DNA from: Cellulomonas dongxiuzhuiae
Lineage (GTDB): Bacteria; Actinomycetota; Actinomycetes; Actinomycetales; Cellulomonadaceae
Assembly: GCF_018623035.1 (NCBI RefSeq)
Contig: NZ_CP076023.1
Span: 1,550,001-1,614,000 of the forward strand
Length of the DNA stretch: 64,000 nt
Direction: 5' to 3'
Shown here in pieces: positions 1 through 8,755 of this stretch (its first letter is position 1; every line of letters starts with the position of its first letter). A program made the translations under genes and the position numbers. Below the pieces are notes generated by a model. That model did not search any database. It saw only the letters and a program-made list of their open reading frames with translations, and was not told the origin of the DNA.

Positions 1-2
1 AC

Positions 3-734
3 GGGCGGCCGTCGGACCTCGCGACGCTGCGCGAGGCGATCCACGTCATCCGGGAGCTCGCGAACGACCGCCCGGCCGACCTGGGCGGGCGCACCGTGCA
101 GTTCCCGTGGGCGAGGGGATCGAGGCTCGACGTGTGGGTCGCGGCCTACGGCCCGCGCGCGCTGGGGCTCACCGGCGAGGTCGGGGACGGCTTCATCCTG
201 CAGCTCGCCGACCCTGACGTCGCGCGCTGGATGGTCCGGGCGGTGCGCGACTCCGCCGAGGCCGCGGGGCGCGACCCCGGCGCCGTGAAGATCTGCGTCG
301 CCGCGCCCGCCTACGTCGGCGACGGGGCCTCGCCGCCCGAGCGGGCGCACATGCGCGAGCAGTGCCGGTGGTTCGGCGGCATGGTCGGCAACCACGTCGC
401 CGAGATCGTCCGGCGCTACGGCACCGACTCGGCGATCCCGAGGGCGCTCACGGACTACGTGCGCGACCGCGAGGGCTACGACTACAACGAGCACGGCCGG
501 GCGGGCAGCACGCACACCACGTTCGTCCCCGACGAGATCGTCGAGCGGTTCTGCCTGCTCGGCTCCCCGCACGAGCACGTCGAGCGCCTGCGCGAGCTCG
601 AGGCGATCGGCTGCGACCAGTTCGCCGTCTACCTCCAGCACGACAACAAGGAGGAGACGATGCGGCTCTACGGCGAGCGCATCATCCCGGCGATGGCCGA
701 GCACGTCGTCGCGACCACGACGACGGCACCGTGA
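3..734 (+). CDS. LLM-class flavin/F420-dependent oxidoreductase, 3' part
   Basis: Right-hand part (243 residues) of a luciferase-like monooxygenase-fold oxidoreductase; the start lies left of the window and the frame is open from base 3. The barrel segment LTGEVGDGFILQ and the helical C-terminus fit the TIGR03842-like LLM group, which uses FMN or coenzyme F420 (family knowledge). Its stop overlaps the GTG of the next gene (GTGA), so it is coupled to the ABC importer operon. In other actinobacteria this subgroup neighbours dihydropyrimidinase, beta-ureidopropionase and NMT1-type transporters, suggesting work on a pyrimidine or hydantoin ring; substrate and cofactor are inference. The family call is firm, the role is not. 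Confidence 0.8.
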   Translation, partial: GRPSDLATLREAIHVIRELANDRPADLGGRTVQFPWARGSRLDVWVAAYGPRALGLTGEVGDGFILQLADPDVARWMVRAVRDSAEAAGRDPGAVKICVAAPAYVGDGASPPERAHMREQCRWFGGMVGNHVAEIVRRYGTDSAIPRALTDYVRDREGYDYNEHGRAGSTHTTFVPDEIVERFCLLGSPHEHVERLRELEAIGCDQFAVYLQHDNKEETMRLYGERIIPAMAEHVVATTTTAP

Positions 735-1687
735 GCACGGCGACCGCACCGACCACGCTCGCCGCGGCGGTGCGTGCCCCGGCCGCCCGCGCCGACACCG
801 CGCCGGGCCCCGTGGCACGCGTGCTGCGCGTCCGGCCGCTCGTCGCGATCCTGTCGGCGCTCGGCGTCGCCGCGCTGTGGGAGGCGTACAAGGCCGTCGG
901 ACCCGAGCAGGGCTGGTCCGTGGGCGAGACGCGGGTGCTGCCGCGCACGACGGACATGGCGATGCCGCACACGTGGGACGTCGCCGCGCGGCTCCTCGAC
1001 CCGGTGTCCGGCGCGACCGGTGCCGAGGCGCTGTGGGTCGCCGTCCTGCGCGCCGCCGCGTCGTCGCTGGGCATCGCGCTCACGGGGTGGGTCATGGGCC
1101 TGGCGGTGGGCGCCGCTCTCGCGGTCATGATGCAGCGGCTGCGCGTCGTGGAGTCCGCGGTGCTGCCGCTGGTCGTCCTGTCGCAGACGGTGCCGCTCAT
1201 CGCCCTCGCGCCCCTGGTGCGGTCCTGGGGGTCCCGGCTCGAGCTGGGCGCCGTCACGTGGCAGCCGTGGATGTCGGTCGCCGTCATCGCGAGCTACCTC
1301 GCGTTCTTCCCCGTCGCCGTGGGCATGCTGCGCGGGCTGCAGTCTCCCGACACGATCCACGTCGCGCTCATGCGGGCCTACGGCGCGAGCTGGTGGGCCA
1401 CCCTGGTGCGTCTGCGGCTGCCCGCCGCGGTGCCGCACCTGCTGCCCGCGCTGCGCCTCGCGGCCGCGAACGCGGTCGTCGGGACGGTCGTGGCCGAGGT
1501 CGCCACCGGCCTGCCCGGCGGCCTGGGCCGGATGATCCTCGAGTTCGCCAACTTCGCCGCGAGCGACCCGCCCAAGCCGTGGGCACCGATCCTCGGCGCC
1601 GTCGCGCTGGGGCTGCTCGCCGCGGGCCTCGTGGCCCTCGTGGGCCGCGCGCTGCGCCGGTACCGACGGACGGAGGTGGCGTCGTGA
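731..1687 (+). CDS. ABC transporter permease (NMT1/taurine-type importer)
   Basis: Inner-membrane permease, 318 residues, of an importer of the nitrate/taurine/pyrimidine-precursor type. About six hydrophobic segments are visible, and an EAA-type cytoplasmic loop (RAYGASWW, then a conserved LP, near residues 214-232) that contacts the ATPase. The GTG start overlaps the preceding stop, and its own stop overlaps the next GTG (1684). A longer upstream in-frame reading exists but would run through the LLM gene. A residue 30-110 insertion separates the first hydrophobic segment from the rest, slightly unusual for this family. Pairs with the permease at 2553. Confidence 0.85.
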   Translation: MSTATAPTTLAAAVRAPAARADTAPGPVARVLRVRPLVAILSALGVAALWEAYKAVGPEQGWSVGETRVLPRTTDMAMPHTWDVAARLLDPVSGATGAEALWVAVLRAAASSLGIALTGWVMGLAVGAALAVMMQRLRVVESAVLPLVVLSQTVPLIALAPLVRSWGSRLELGAVTWQPWMSVAVIASYLAFFPVAVGMLRGLQSPDTIHVALMRAYGASWWATLVRLRLPAAVPHLLPALRLAAANAVVGTVVAEVATGLPGGLGRMILEFANFAASDPPKPWAPILGAVALGLLAAGLVALVGRALRRYRRTEVAS

Positions 1688-2556
1688 GCGCCGTGCCGCA
1701 GCAGCCGACCGCCGCAGCCCACCCCCGGGGCGCCGTGGCCGTGGAGGTCGAGGGCGTCTCCCGGGTGTTCGGTGGCAGGTCCGCACCCGTCGTGGCCCTC
1801 GAGGACGTCGACCTGCGGGTCGCCGCGGGGGAGTTCGTCTCGCTCATCGGTCCGTCCGGCTGCGGCAAGTCGACGCTGCTGCGCCTCGTCGCCGACCTCG
1901 ACGAGCCCACCTCCGGGACCGTGCGGGTCTTCGGCAGCAGCGCTCGCGAGGCCCGTCTGGCACGGGACTACGGCATCGCGTTCCAGCAGGCCGGGCTCCT
2001 GCCGTGGCGGACCGTGCGGGCCAACGTCGAGCTGCCGCTCGCGCTCGCCGGCGCGGGCCGGGCCGGGCGGCGCGAGCGCGCCGACGAGCTGCTGGCCCTC
2101 GTCGGCCTCACCGAGTTCGCCGACCACCACCCCGACCAGCTCTCGGGCGGCATGCAGCAGCGCGTCGCGATCGCCCGTGCCCTGGCCGACTCGCCGTCAC
2201 TGCTGCTCATGGACGAGCCGTTCGGTGCGCTCGACGAGATGACGCGCGAGCACCTGCAGGCACAGCTGCTGCGGATCTGCGCGGAGACCCGCGCGGCCGT
2301 CGTGTTCGTCACCCACTCCATCCCCGAGGCGGTGTTCCTCTCCGACCGGGTGGTCGTCATGTCCCCGCGCCCGGGGCGGATCCGGCACGTGGTCGACGTG
2401 ACGCTGGACCGGTCCGGGGCCGTCGCGCCGGGGCCCGGGCGCCACGACGACGTCGGCGACGACCTGCGCACCGACGCCGCGTTCGTCGCGGCCGTCGCGG
2501 CCGTGCGTGAGGCCCTGCACGGCGGGACGGTCGCGCGCGGGGCGGACCCGCGATGA
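1684..2556 (+). CDS. ABC transporter ATP-binding protein (SsuB/TauB-like)
   Basis: ATPase subunit, 290 residues, of the importer. Walker A GPSGCGKST lies at residues 56-64, Q-loop in FQQAG, signature LSGGMQQRVAIARAL, Walker B LLLMDEP, and the H-loop in VFVTHSIPEAVFL. That last segment is characteristic of nitrate/sulfonate/NMT1-type ATPases. GTG start overlaps the upstream permease stop; the stop overlaps the ATG of the second permease (ATGA), so four genes are read in one coupled block. Cytoplasmic, bound to both permeases. The substrate cannot be told from this subunit. Confidence 0.92.
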   Translation: MSAVPQQPTAAAHPRGAVAVEVEGVSRVFGGRSAPVVALEDVDLRVAAGEFVSLIGPSGCGKSTLLRLVADLDEPTSGTVRVFGSSAREARLARDYGIAFQQAGLLPWRTVRANVELPLALAGAGRAGRRERADELLALVGLTEFADHHPDQLSGGMQQRVAIARALADSPSLLLMDEPFGALDEMTREHLQAQLLRICAETRAAVVFVTHSIPEAVFLSDRVVVMSPRPGRIRHVVDVTLDRSGAVAPGPGRHDDVGDDLRTDAAFVAAVAAVREALHGGTVARGADPR

Positions 2557-3326
2557 GCCGCGCGACGCTCGTCCGTGCCGCCGAGCAGGTGCTGCCGCCG
2601 GCCGTGCTGCTCGTCGCGCTCGTCGCGGCGTGGCACGCGGTGGTCGTGCTGGGCGAGGTGCCCGCGTTCGTGCTTCCCGGGCCGGCGGCGATCGGCGACC
2701 AGGTCATGACGTACCGCGGGCCGATCTCCGCGGCCGCGCTGGTCACCGGGCGCAACGCCGCGCTCGGGCTGCTCGTCGGATCGGTGCTCGGGATCCTCCT
2801 CGCCGTCGTCGCCGCCGCCGTGCGGCTGCTCGACGTGCTCGCGGAGCCCGTCGTCGCGGCGCTGGCCGTCGTGCCGATCGTCGCGCTCGCACCCGTCCTG
2901 TACGCGATGTACGGCGCGGGCTCCGAGCAGGCGCGGGTCGTCGTCGCCGCGCTCGCGGTCCTCGTGCCCGTGTACGTCACGACGCTGCGCGGCCTGCGCC
3001 AGGTGCGCCCCGTGCACCGCGACCTCGTGCGGGCGCTCGCGGCCTCCCGCGTGCAGGTCGCCCGCACGGTGACGCTCCCGACGGCCGTCCCGTTCGTGTT
3101 CACCGGGTTGCGCATGGGCTCGTCGCTGGCGGTGATCTCCGCGATCGTCGCCGAGTACTTCGGGGGGCCGCGCTCGGGGATCGGGTCGTTCGTCACGACC
3201 GCGGCAGCGGGGTCGAACTACGCGCAGGCGTGGGCGTACGTGCTGGGCGGCGTGGTCGTCGGGCTCGCCTTCCACGCCGTGACGGCGACCGCCGAGCACC
3301 TCGCCACGCACCGGGCGGGCCCGTGA
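2553..3326 (+). CDS. ABC transporter permease, second subunit
   Basis: Second membrane permease, 257 residues, a near-usual length for the BPD_transp_1 family. About six hydrophobic spans; the EAA loop is RALAASRVQVARTVTLP near residues 158-176 with the canonical G-to-LP spacing slightly altered (A for G). Together with the permease at 731 it gives a heterodimeric channel, as in pyrimidine-precursor (ThiXYZ/RibXY-type) importers. Start overlaps the ATPase stop by 4 bases. An 84-base spacer follows before the binding protein. Confidence 0.88.
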   Translation: MSRATLVRAAEQVLPPAVLLVALVAAWHAVVVLGEVPAFVLPGPAAIGDQVMTYRGPISAAALVTGRNAALGLLVGSVLGILLAVVAAAVRLLDVLAEPVVAALAVVPIVALAPVLYAMYGAGSEQARVVVAALAVLVPVYVTTLRGLRQVRPVHRDLVRALAASRVQVARTVTLPTAVPFVFTGLRMGSSLAVISAIVAEYFGGPRSGIGSFVTTAAAGSNYAQAWAYVLGGVVVGLAFHAVTATAEHLATHRAGP

Positions 3327-3410
3327 GCCGCCCACCACGTCCTCCTGCCGACGCCGTCAGGACGGTGCGACCCGCTGTTCGTCCACGCACGCACGACGAA
3401 GGGAGATGAC

Positions 3411-4559
3411 ATGAGGACCACGACGCACCGGGGGGCGGCCGTCGCGGCCGTCGCGGCCGCCGGTCTGCTGCTGACGGGCTGCTCGAGCACCGACGGGGCG
3501 CAGGCCGACGGGGGCCCCAGCGCCGCCGCCGACGACCTCACGCCGGTCACGCTGCAGCTGCAGTGGCTGACCCAGGCGCAGTTCGCCGGGTACTACGCGG
3601 CCCTCGACCAGGGCTACTACGCCGACGAGGGGCTGGACGTCGAGATCGTCCCGTCGGGCGGGGACGTCGTGCCGCAGGACGCTCTCGCCGCGGGCGAGGC
3701 GGACTACGCGATCGCGTGGGTGCCCAAGGTCCTGGGGTCGATCGAGCAGGGTGCCCAGGTCACGCACGTCGGGCAGGTGTTCGAGCGCTCGGCGACGCTG
3801 CAGGTCGCGTTCGCCGACTCCGGCGTGGCGTCCCCCGCGGACCTCGCGGGCAAGAAGATCGGGTCGTGGGGCTACGGCAACGAGTGGGAGCTGTTCGCGG
3901 GCCTCAACAAGGCCGGTGTCGACGACTTCGAGCTCGTCACGCAGGCCTTCGACATGCTGGGCCTGCTGAGCGGGGACATCGACGCGGCCCAGGCCATGAC
4001 GTACAACGAGTACGCCCAGCTGCTGGAGACCGTCGACCCCGACACCGGTGAGCTGTACCAGCCCGAGGACTTCACGGTCATCGACTGGAACGACGAGGGC
4101 GTCGCGATGCTGCAGGACGCGATCTGGGCCGACTCGCAGCGCCTCGCCGACGACGAGGTCTACCAGGACACGACGGTCAAGTTCCTCAAGGCCTCCATCA
4201 AGGGCTGGGCGTACGCGCGGGACAACCCGCAGGAGGCCGCGGACATCGTCACCGCGGCCGGGTCGACGCTCGGCACGTCCCACCAGCTCTGGATGACCAA
4301 CGAGGTCAACAAGCTCATCTGGCCGTCCACGGGCGGGATCGGCCTCGTCGACCCCGAGGCGTGGGACAGGACGGTCGCGCTCGCGCTCGACACCCACAAC
4401 GAGACCGGCGCGACGATCATCACGCAGGAGCCCCCCGGGACGGCGTACACGACCGAGTACGTCGAGCAGGCGCTCGCCGAGCTCGCCGACGAGGGCGTGG
4501 ACACGTCCGGCGCCGACTTCGAGCCGATCGACGTCGAGCTCGCGGAGGGCGGGAACTGA
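3411..4559 (+). CDS. NMT1/THI5-like substrate-binding lipoprotein
   Basis: Extracytoplasmic binding protein, 382 residues, for the importer. A lipoprotein signal peptide ends in the lipobox LLTGC with Cys24 as the lipidated residue. The mature part begins with VTLQLQWLTQAQFAGYYAAL, the signature start of NMT1/THI5-like proteins that bind pyrimidine-like or riboflavin/thiamin precursors. A GGAG-like ribosome site (AAGGGAGATGAC) sits just before the ATG. Context (LLM oxidoreductase, aminotransferase, malonic-semialdehyde-reductase-like SDR) makes a pyrimidine, dihydropyrimidine or hydantoin ligand the best guess, which is inference. Confidence 0.9.
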   Translation: MRTTTHRGAAVAAVAAAGLLLTGCSSTDGAQADGGPSAAADDLTPVTLQLQWLTQAQFAGYYAALDQGYYADEGLDVEIVPSGGDVVPQDALAAGEADYAIAWVPKVLGSIEQGAQVTHVGQVFERSATLQVAFADSGVASPADLAGKKIGSWGYGNEWELFAGLNKAGVDDFELVTQAFDMLGLLSGDIDAAQAMTYNEYAQLLETVDPDTGELYQPEDFTVIDWNDEGVAMLQDAIWADSQRLADDEVYQDTTVKFLKASIKGWAYARDNPQEAADIVTAAGSTLGTSHQLWMTNEVNKLIWPSTGGIGLVDPEAWDRTVALALDTHNETGATIITQEPPGTAYTTEYVEQALAELADEGVDTSGADFEPIDVELAEGGN

Positions 4560-4566
4560 CCGACGG

Positions 4567-4595
4567 CCGGGCGGGGTGGACCGCACCCCGCCCGG
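4567..4595 (+). terminator. GC hairpin after the importer operon
   Basis: Perfect 12-bp stem (4567-4578 with 4584-4595) and a 5-base loop, 7 bases after the binding-protein stop. There is no T-run, as is usual in high-GC actinobacteria. It may end or attenuate transcription before the aminotransferase. Confidence 0.5.
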
Positions 4596-4646
4596 TCACC
4601 CCGGGGGCGTCGGACGCACGCCCCGCCGTACCGCCGGGAGGCACCG

Positions 4647-5981
4647 ATGGCAGGACCCACGCACGCCGACGGGCCGATGCTCGACGCCGAGGCCGTCGCG
4701 CTCGACCGTGCGCACGTCTTCCACTCCTGGTCCGCACAGGCGCACGTCGCCCCGTTCGTCATCGCCGGCGGTGCCGGCTCGACCGTGTGGGACCACGCCG
4801 GGCGCACGTACCTCGACTTCTCGAGCCAGCTCGTCAACACCAACCTCGGGCACCAGCACCCGCGGGTCGTCGCGGCGGTCCAGGAGCAGGCGGCGCTGCT
4901 GGCGACCGTCGCGCCCGGGACCGCGAACCTCACGCGGGGGCGCGCCGCCGCGGCGGTCCTCAAGCACGCGCCCGACCGCTTCACCAAGGTCTTCTTCACC
5001 AACGGCGGCGCCGACGCCAACGAGAACGCGATCCGCATGGCGCGTCTGCACACCGGGCGCGACAAGGTCGTCTCGCACTACCGCTCGTACCACGGCAACA
5101 CCGGCGCGGCGGTCGTCGCGACGGGGGACTGGCGCCGCGTGCCCAACGAGTACGCGCGCGGGCACGTGCACGTCTTCGGCCCCTACCTGTACCGCTCGGA
5201 GTTCTGGTCCACGACGCCGGAGCAGGAGTGCGAGCGCGCGCTGCAGCACCTCGAACGCGTCGTGCAGTGCGAGGGACCGGAGTCGGTCGCCGCGATCCTC
5301 CTCGAGACGGTGCCGGGGACCGCCGGCGTGCTCGTGCCGCCGCCCGGGTACCTCGCGGGCGTGCGGGAGGTCTGCGACCGCTACGGCATCGTCATGGTCC
5401 TCGACGAGGTCATGGCCGGGTTCGGCCGCACGGGGTCCTGGTTCGCGTTCGAGGGCCACGACGTCGTCCCGGACCTCGTGACCTTCGCCAAGGGGGTCAA
5501 CTCGGGGTACGTGCCCGCCGGAGGGGTGCTGCTGGGCGCCGACGTCGCGGCGACCTTCGACGAGCGGGTCTACCCCGGGGGGCTGACGTACTCGGGGCAC
5601 CCGCTCGCCATGGCGGCCGTCGTCGCCGCGCTCGACGCGATGGCGGACGAGGGGGTCGTCGACAACGCCGCCGCGATCGGGCGCGACGTGCTCGGGCCCG
5701 GGCTCGCCGACATCGCGACACGGCAGCCGCTCGTCGGCGAGGTCCGCGGCACGGGCGTGTTCTGGGCCGTGGAGCTGGTGGTCGACCGGGTGGCGCGCAC
5801 CCCGGCGCCGGCGCCCGTCGTCGGTGCCGTCAAGGCCGCCTGCCTCGCCCGCGGCCTGCTGCCCTTCGTCGTCGACAACCGCGTGCACGTGGTGCCGCCG
5901 TGCGTCGTCACGCCCGACGAGGCCCGCCACGGCCTCGCTCTCCTCGACGAGGCGCTCGGCGAGGTGACGGCGACCACGTGA
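4647..5981 (+). CDS. Class III (omega) aminotransferase, PLP-dependent
   Basis: Fold-type I, class III aminotransferase of 444 residues, the usual length. Seen: the PLP-ring region TNGGADANENAIRMAR, the phosphate/aspartate segment IVMVLDEVMAGFGRTG (Asp of LDEV binds the pyridine N), and the Schiff-base lysine Lys282 in TFAKGVNSGYVPAGG. The ribosome site GGGAGG is 6 bases before the ATG. Beside a YdfG-like reductase and a pyrimidine-type importer it may convert beta-alanine to malonic semialdehyde, with pyruvate or 2-oxoglutarate as acceptor (inference). 4-aminobutyrate or another omega-amine would fit the family as well. Confidence 0.85.
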   Translation: MAGPTHADGPMLDAEAVALDRAHVFHSWSAQAHVAPFVIAGGAGSTVWDHAGRTYLDFSSQLVNTNLGHQHPRVVAAVQEQAALLATVAPGTANLTRGRAAAAVLKHAPDRFTKVFFTNGGADANENAIRMARLHTGRDKVVSHYRSYHGNTGAAVVATGDWRRVPNEYARGHVHVFGPYLYRSEFWSTTPEQECERALQHLERVVQCEGPESVAAILLETVPGTAGVLVPPPGYLAGVREVCDRYGIVMVLDEVMAGFGRTGSWFAFEGHDVVPDLVTFAKGVNSGYVPAGGVLLGADVAATFDERVYPGGLTYSGHPLAMAAVVAALDAMADEGVVDNAAAIGRDVLGPGLADIATRQPLVGEVRGTGVFWAVELVVDRVARTPAPAPVVGAVKAACLARGLLPFVVDNRVHVVPPCVVTPDEARHGLALLDEALGEVTATT

Positions 5982-6069
5982 CGCCGCCCCGCTGCCCGAG
6001 GTGGGCCCGGTCCCGTCCGCCCGTGCCATGCTCGTCCGACACCCGCACCCCGACCACCAGGAGAGCCGC

Positions 6070-6834
6070 ATGTCCCCGTCGACCGACCGTCCCCGCCGCG
6101 CCCTGGTCACCGGGGCGTCGTCCGGGATCGGCGCCGCGACCGTGCGCCGGCTGCGTGCCGACGGGTGGGACGTGGTCGCCACCGCGCGTCGCGCCGACCG
6201 CCTCGAGGCCCTCGCGGGCGAGACGGGCGCCGACGTGCTCGCCGCCGACGTCACGTCGGACGCGGACGTGGCCGCACTGGTCGCGCACGTGCGGGCCACG
6301 GGCGGGCTGGACGCCGTCGTCAACAACGCGGGCGGTGCCCTGGGGCTCGACAGCGTCGAGGACGCCGACCTCGCCGGGTGGCGCAGGATGTACGAGCTCA
6401 ACGTGCTGGGCACGCTGCGCGTGACGCAGGGCGTGCTGCCGCTGCTGCGCGAGCGCGGCGCGGGCGACGTGCTCGTCGTGACGTCGACCGCCGCGCTGGA
6501 CGCCTACCCGGGTGGTGCGGGGTACACGGGCGTCAAGCACGCCGAGCGCATGCTCGCCACGACGCTGCGCTGGGAGCTGGTCGGCGAGCCGATCCGGGTG
6601 ATCGAGATCGCCCCCGGTGCGGTCGCCACCGAGGAGTTCTCGCTCGTGCGCTTCGGTGGCGACGCCGAGCGCGCGGCGAAGGTCTACGAGGGCTACCAGC
6701 CGCTGGTGGCCGACGACGTCGCGGACACCATCGCCTGGACCCTGTCGCGCCCGGCGCACGTCAACGTCGACCTGCTGGTCGTCCGGCCGCGCGCCCAGGC
6801 GAACAACACGACGATCGCCCGCACGGGGGGCTGA
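6070..6834 (+). CDS. SDR dehydrogenase, YdfG-like (3-hydroxy acid / malonic semialdehyde reductase)
   Basis: Short-chain dehydrogenase of 254 residues. Cofactor motif TGASSGIG (14-21), NNAG segment, and catalytic Ser139, Tyr152 and Lys156 (YTGVK) are intact. An Arg-rich stretch after the second strand (ATARRADR) favours NADP(H). The C-terminal half (TEEFSLVRFGGD, then PAHVNVDLL) resembles E. coli YdfG, the NADP-dependent 3-hydroxy acid dehydrogenase that reduces malonic semialdehyde to 3-hydroxypropionate. The start at 6070 is chosen because AGGAG lies 7-8 bases upstream; an upstream ATG at 6028 lacks one. Next to an aminotransferase, removal of toxic malonic semialdehyde is a good hypothesis. 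Confidence 0.85.
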   Translation: MSPSTDRPRRALVTGASSGIGAATVRRLRADGWDVVATARRADRLEALAGETGADVLAADVTSDADVAALVAHVRATGGLDAVVNNAGGALGLDSVEDADLAGWRRMYELNVLGTLRVTQGVLPLLRERGAGDVLVVTSTAALDAYPGGAGYTGVKHAERMLATTLRWELVGEPIRVIEIAPGAVATEEFSLVRFGGDAERAAKVYEGYQPLVADDVADTIAWTLSRPAHVNVDLLVVRPRAQANNTTIARTGG

Positions 6835-6895
6835 CCAGGCGTTGCGCCCCTCGCACGCGCGGCGGCCACCGACGCGCGCTGTCGGTGCGGCGATC

Positions 6896-6901
6896 TAGGC
6901 T
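6896..6901 (+). promoter_or_regulatory. -10 element TAGGCT, leaderless ABC exporter start
   Basis: TAGGCT ends 6 bases before the GTG at 6908 and no ribosome site is present, so the transcript probably begins at the start codon. No convincing -35 was found. Confidence 0.5.
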
Positions 6902-6907
6902 GAGCGG

Positions 6908-8755
6908 GTGCCCCCTGCCGACATCTCCACGACGCGCGCGCTCCTGCGCCTCGTGCGCTGGGCCCGCCCGGCGCTGCCGCGCGTGGTCGCGGGCGGCAGC
7001 GCGACGCTCGTCGCCAGCCTCATCGCGCTCGCGGTCCCGCAGGTGCTGCGCGGCGTCGTCAACGGGCCGCTGCTGACCGACGGCTCACGCACCGCCGTGG
7101 TGCAGGCCGCGCTCCTGGTGCTCCTGCTGGGTGTCCTCGAGGCGGTCCTGGTCTGGTGCCGTCGCGCGCTGATCGCGACCCCGGGCACCGGTGTCGAGCG
7201 CACGATGCGCACCGACCTGTTCCGCCACCTGCTCGACCTGCCGGTCGCGTTCCACGACCGGTGGTCCGGTGGGCAGCTTCTGCAGCGGTCGATGAGCGAC
7301 CTGCACACGGTGCGCCGGTGGATGGTGTTCGGGCTCGTGCAGCTCGTCGTGTCCGCGACCACGGTGCTGGTCGGCGCGGTGCTCATGCTCGTGACCAGCC
7401 CGCTGCTCGGCGTCGTGTACCTGCTCGGCGCCCTGCCGGTGATGGTGCTGGGGTTCCGGTTCCGGATGGACTACAAGGTGGTCGCGCGGCGCGCGCGTGA
7501 CCAGGCCGGTGACCTGGCGACGCGCGTCGAGGAGTCGGTGCACGGCATCCGCGTCCTCAAGGCGTTCGGGCGCGGGGACGACGCGCTCGACGACTTCGTG
7601 CAGCAGGCCGACGAGCTGCGGGACACCGAGCTCGACAAGGCGCGCGCGCAGTCCCGCATGTCGTTCGCGCTCGCGTGGATCCCCGAGACGACGCTCGCCG
7701 TGGCGCTCGGGCTGGGCGTCTGGCTCGCGGCGAGCGACCGCGTGAGCGTCGGCGCGCTCGTCGCGTTCTTCGCCACGGCCGCCGTGATGACGCGCCCGGT
7801 CGAGAGCCTCGGCCAGCTGCTGGCGATGACGCTCGACGCGCGCGCCGGGACCGACCGTTTCCTCGACGTCATGGACACGGCGCCGGTGCTGGCCGACCCG
7901 GAGCGTCCGGTGCCGCTGCCGCCCGTGCCGCCGCAGGGCACACGCGTCGAGCTGCGCGGAGTGCGGTTCGCCCACGGCGCCGGTGCCCGCGAGGTCCTGC
8001 GCGGCGTCGACCTCGTGCTCGAGCCGGGGGAGACGATGGCCCTCGTCGGCCTGACGGGCAGCGGCAAGACCACGCTCCTGCAGCTCGTGCCCCGGCTGTA
8101 CGACGTCACCGGCGGCGCGGTGCTGGTCGACGGCGTCGACGTGCGCGACGTGCGCCGGCACGACGTGCGGGGCGCGGTCGCGGTCGCGTTCGAGGACCCG
8201 ATCCTGTTCTCGGCCTCCGTGCGCGACAACGTGCTGATGGGGCTGCCGCCCGAGCAGGTCGCGTCGATGAGCGAGGACGCGGCGACGCAGGTCGTGCGTG
8301 CCGCCCTCGAGGTCGCCAGCGCGGCGTTCGTGGACCGGCTCCCGCACGGGATCGACACGGTGATCGGCGAGGAGGGCATGAGCCTGTCCGGGGGGCAGCG
8401 GCAGCGCGTCGCGCTCGCGCGGGCGATCGCCGGCCGACCGCGCGTCCTCGTCCTCGACGACCCGTTGTCGGCGCTCGACGTGGCCACCGAGGCGCACGTG
8501 ACCGAGGGCCTGCGGCGCGCGCTCGCCACCACGACGACCCTCGTCGTCGCGCACCGCACGTCGACCGTCGCGCTGGCCGACCGCGTCGCCGTGCTCGAGG
8601 ACGGGCGCATCACGGGCGTGGGCCGGCACGCCGACCTGCTCAGGACGCACCCCCACTACCGGTACGTCCTGACGGCCGAGGGCGACGAGCCGGACGGCAC
8701 GCGCGACGGCCCGGGCGGCACCACGACCCGCGACGTCGCGGCGGCCCGCCGATGA
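6908..8755 (+). CDS. ABC exporter half-transporter A (degenerate Walker B)
   Basis: ABCB-type half-transporter of 615 residues: an N-terminal six-helix membrane domain (about 15-320) and a nucleotide-binding domain (about 350-590). Walker A GLTGSGKT is at 381-388 and the signature LSGGQRQRVALARAI is canonical. In the Walker B run VLVLDDPLSALD, Asp518 replaces the catalytic glutamate. Start GTG is supported by the -10 at 6896. Its stop overlaps the ATG of the partner (ATGA). The pair forms a heterodimeric exporter with one catalytic and one degenerate ATP site. Substrate unknown (drug, peptide or lipid). Confidence 0.9.
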   Translation: MPPADISTTRALLRLVRWARPALPRVVAGGSATLVASLIALAVPQVLRGVVNGPLLTDGSRTAVVQAALLVLLLGVLEAVLVWCRRALIATPGTGVERTMRTDLFRHLLDLPVAFHDRWSGGQLLQRSMSDLHTVRRWMVFGLVQLVVSATTVLVGAVLMLVTSPLLGVVYLLGALPVMVLGFRFRMDYKVVARRARDQAGDLATRVEESVHGIRVLKAFGRGDDALDDFVQQADELRDTELDKARAQSRMSFALAWIPETTLAVALGLGVWLAASDRVSVGALVAFFATAAVMTRPVESLGQLLAMTLDARAGTDRFLDVMDTAPVLADPERPVPLPPVPPQGTRVELRGVRFAHGAGAREVLRGVDLVLEPGETMALVGLTGSGKTTLLQLVPRLYDVTGGAVLVDGVDVRDVRRHDVRGAVAVAFEDPILFSASVRDNVLMGLPPEQVASMSEDAATQVVRAALEVASAAFVDRLPHGIDTVIGEEGMSLSGGQRQRVALARAIAGRPRVLVLDDPLSALDVATEAHVTEGLRRALATTTTLVVAHRTSTVALADRVAVLEDGRITGVGRHADLLRTHPHYRYVLTAEGDEPDGTRDGPGGTTTRDVAAARR

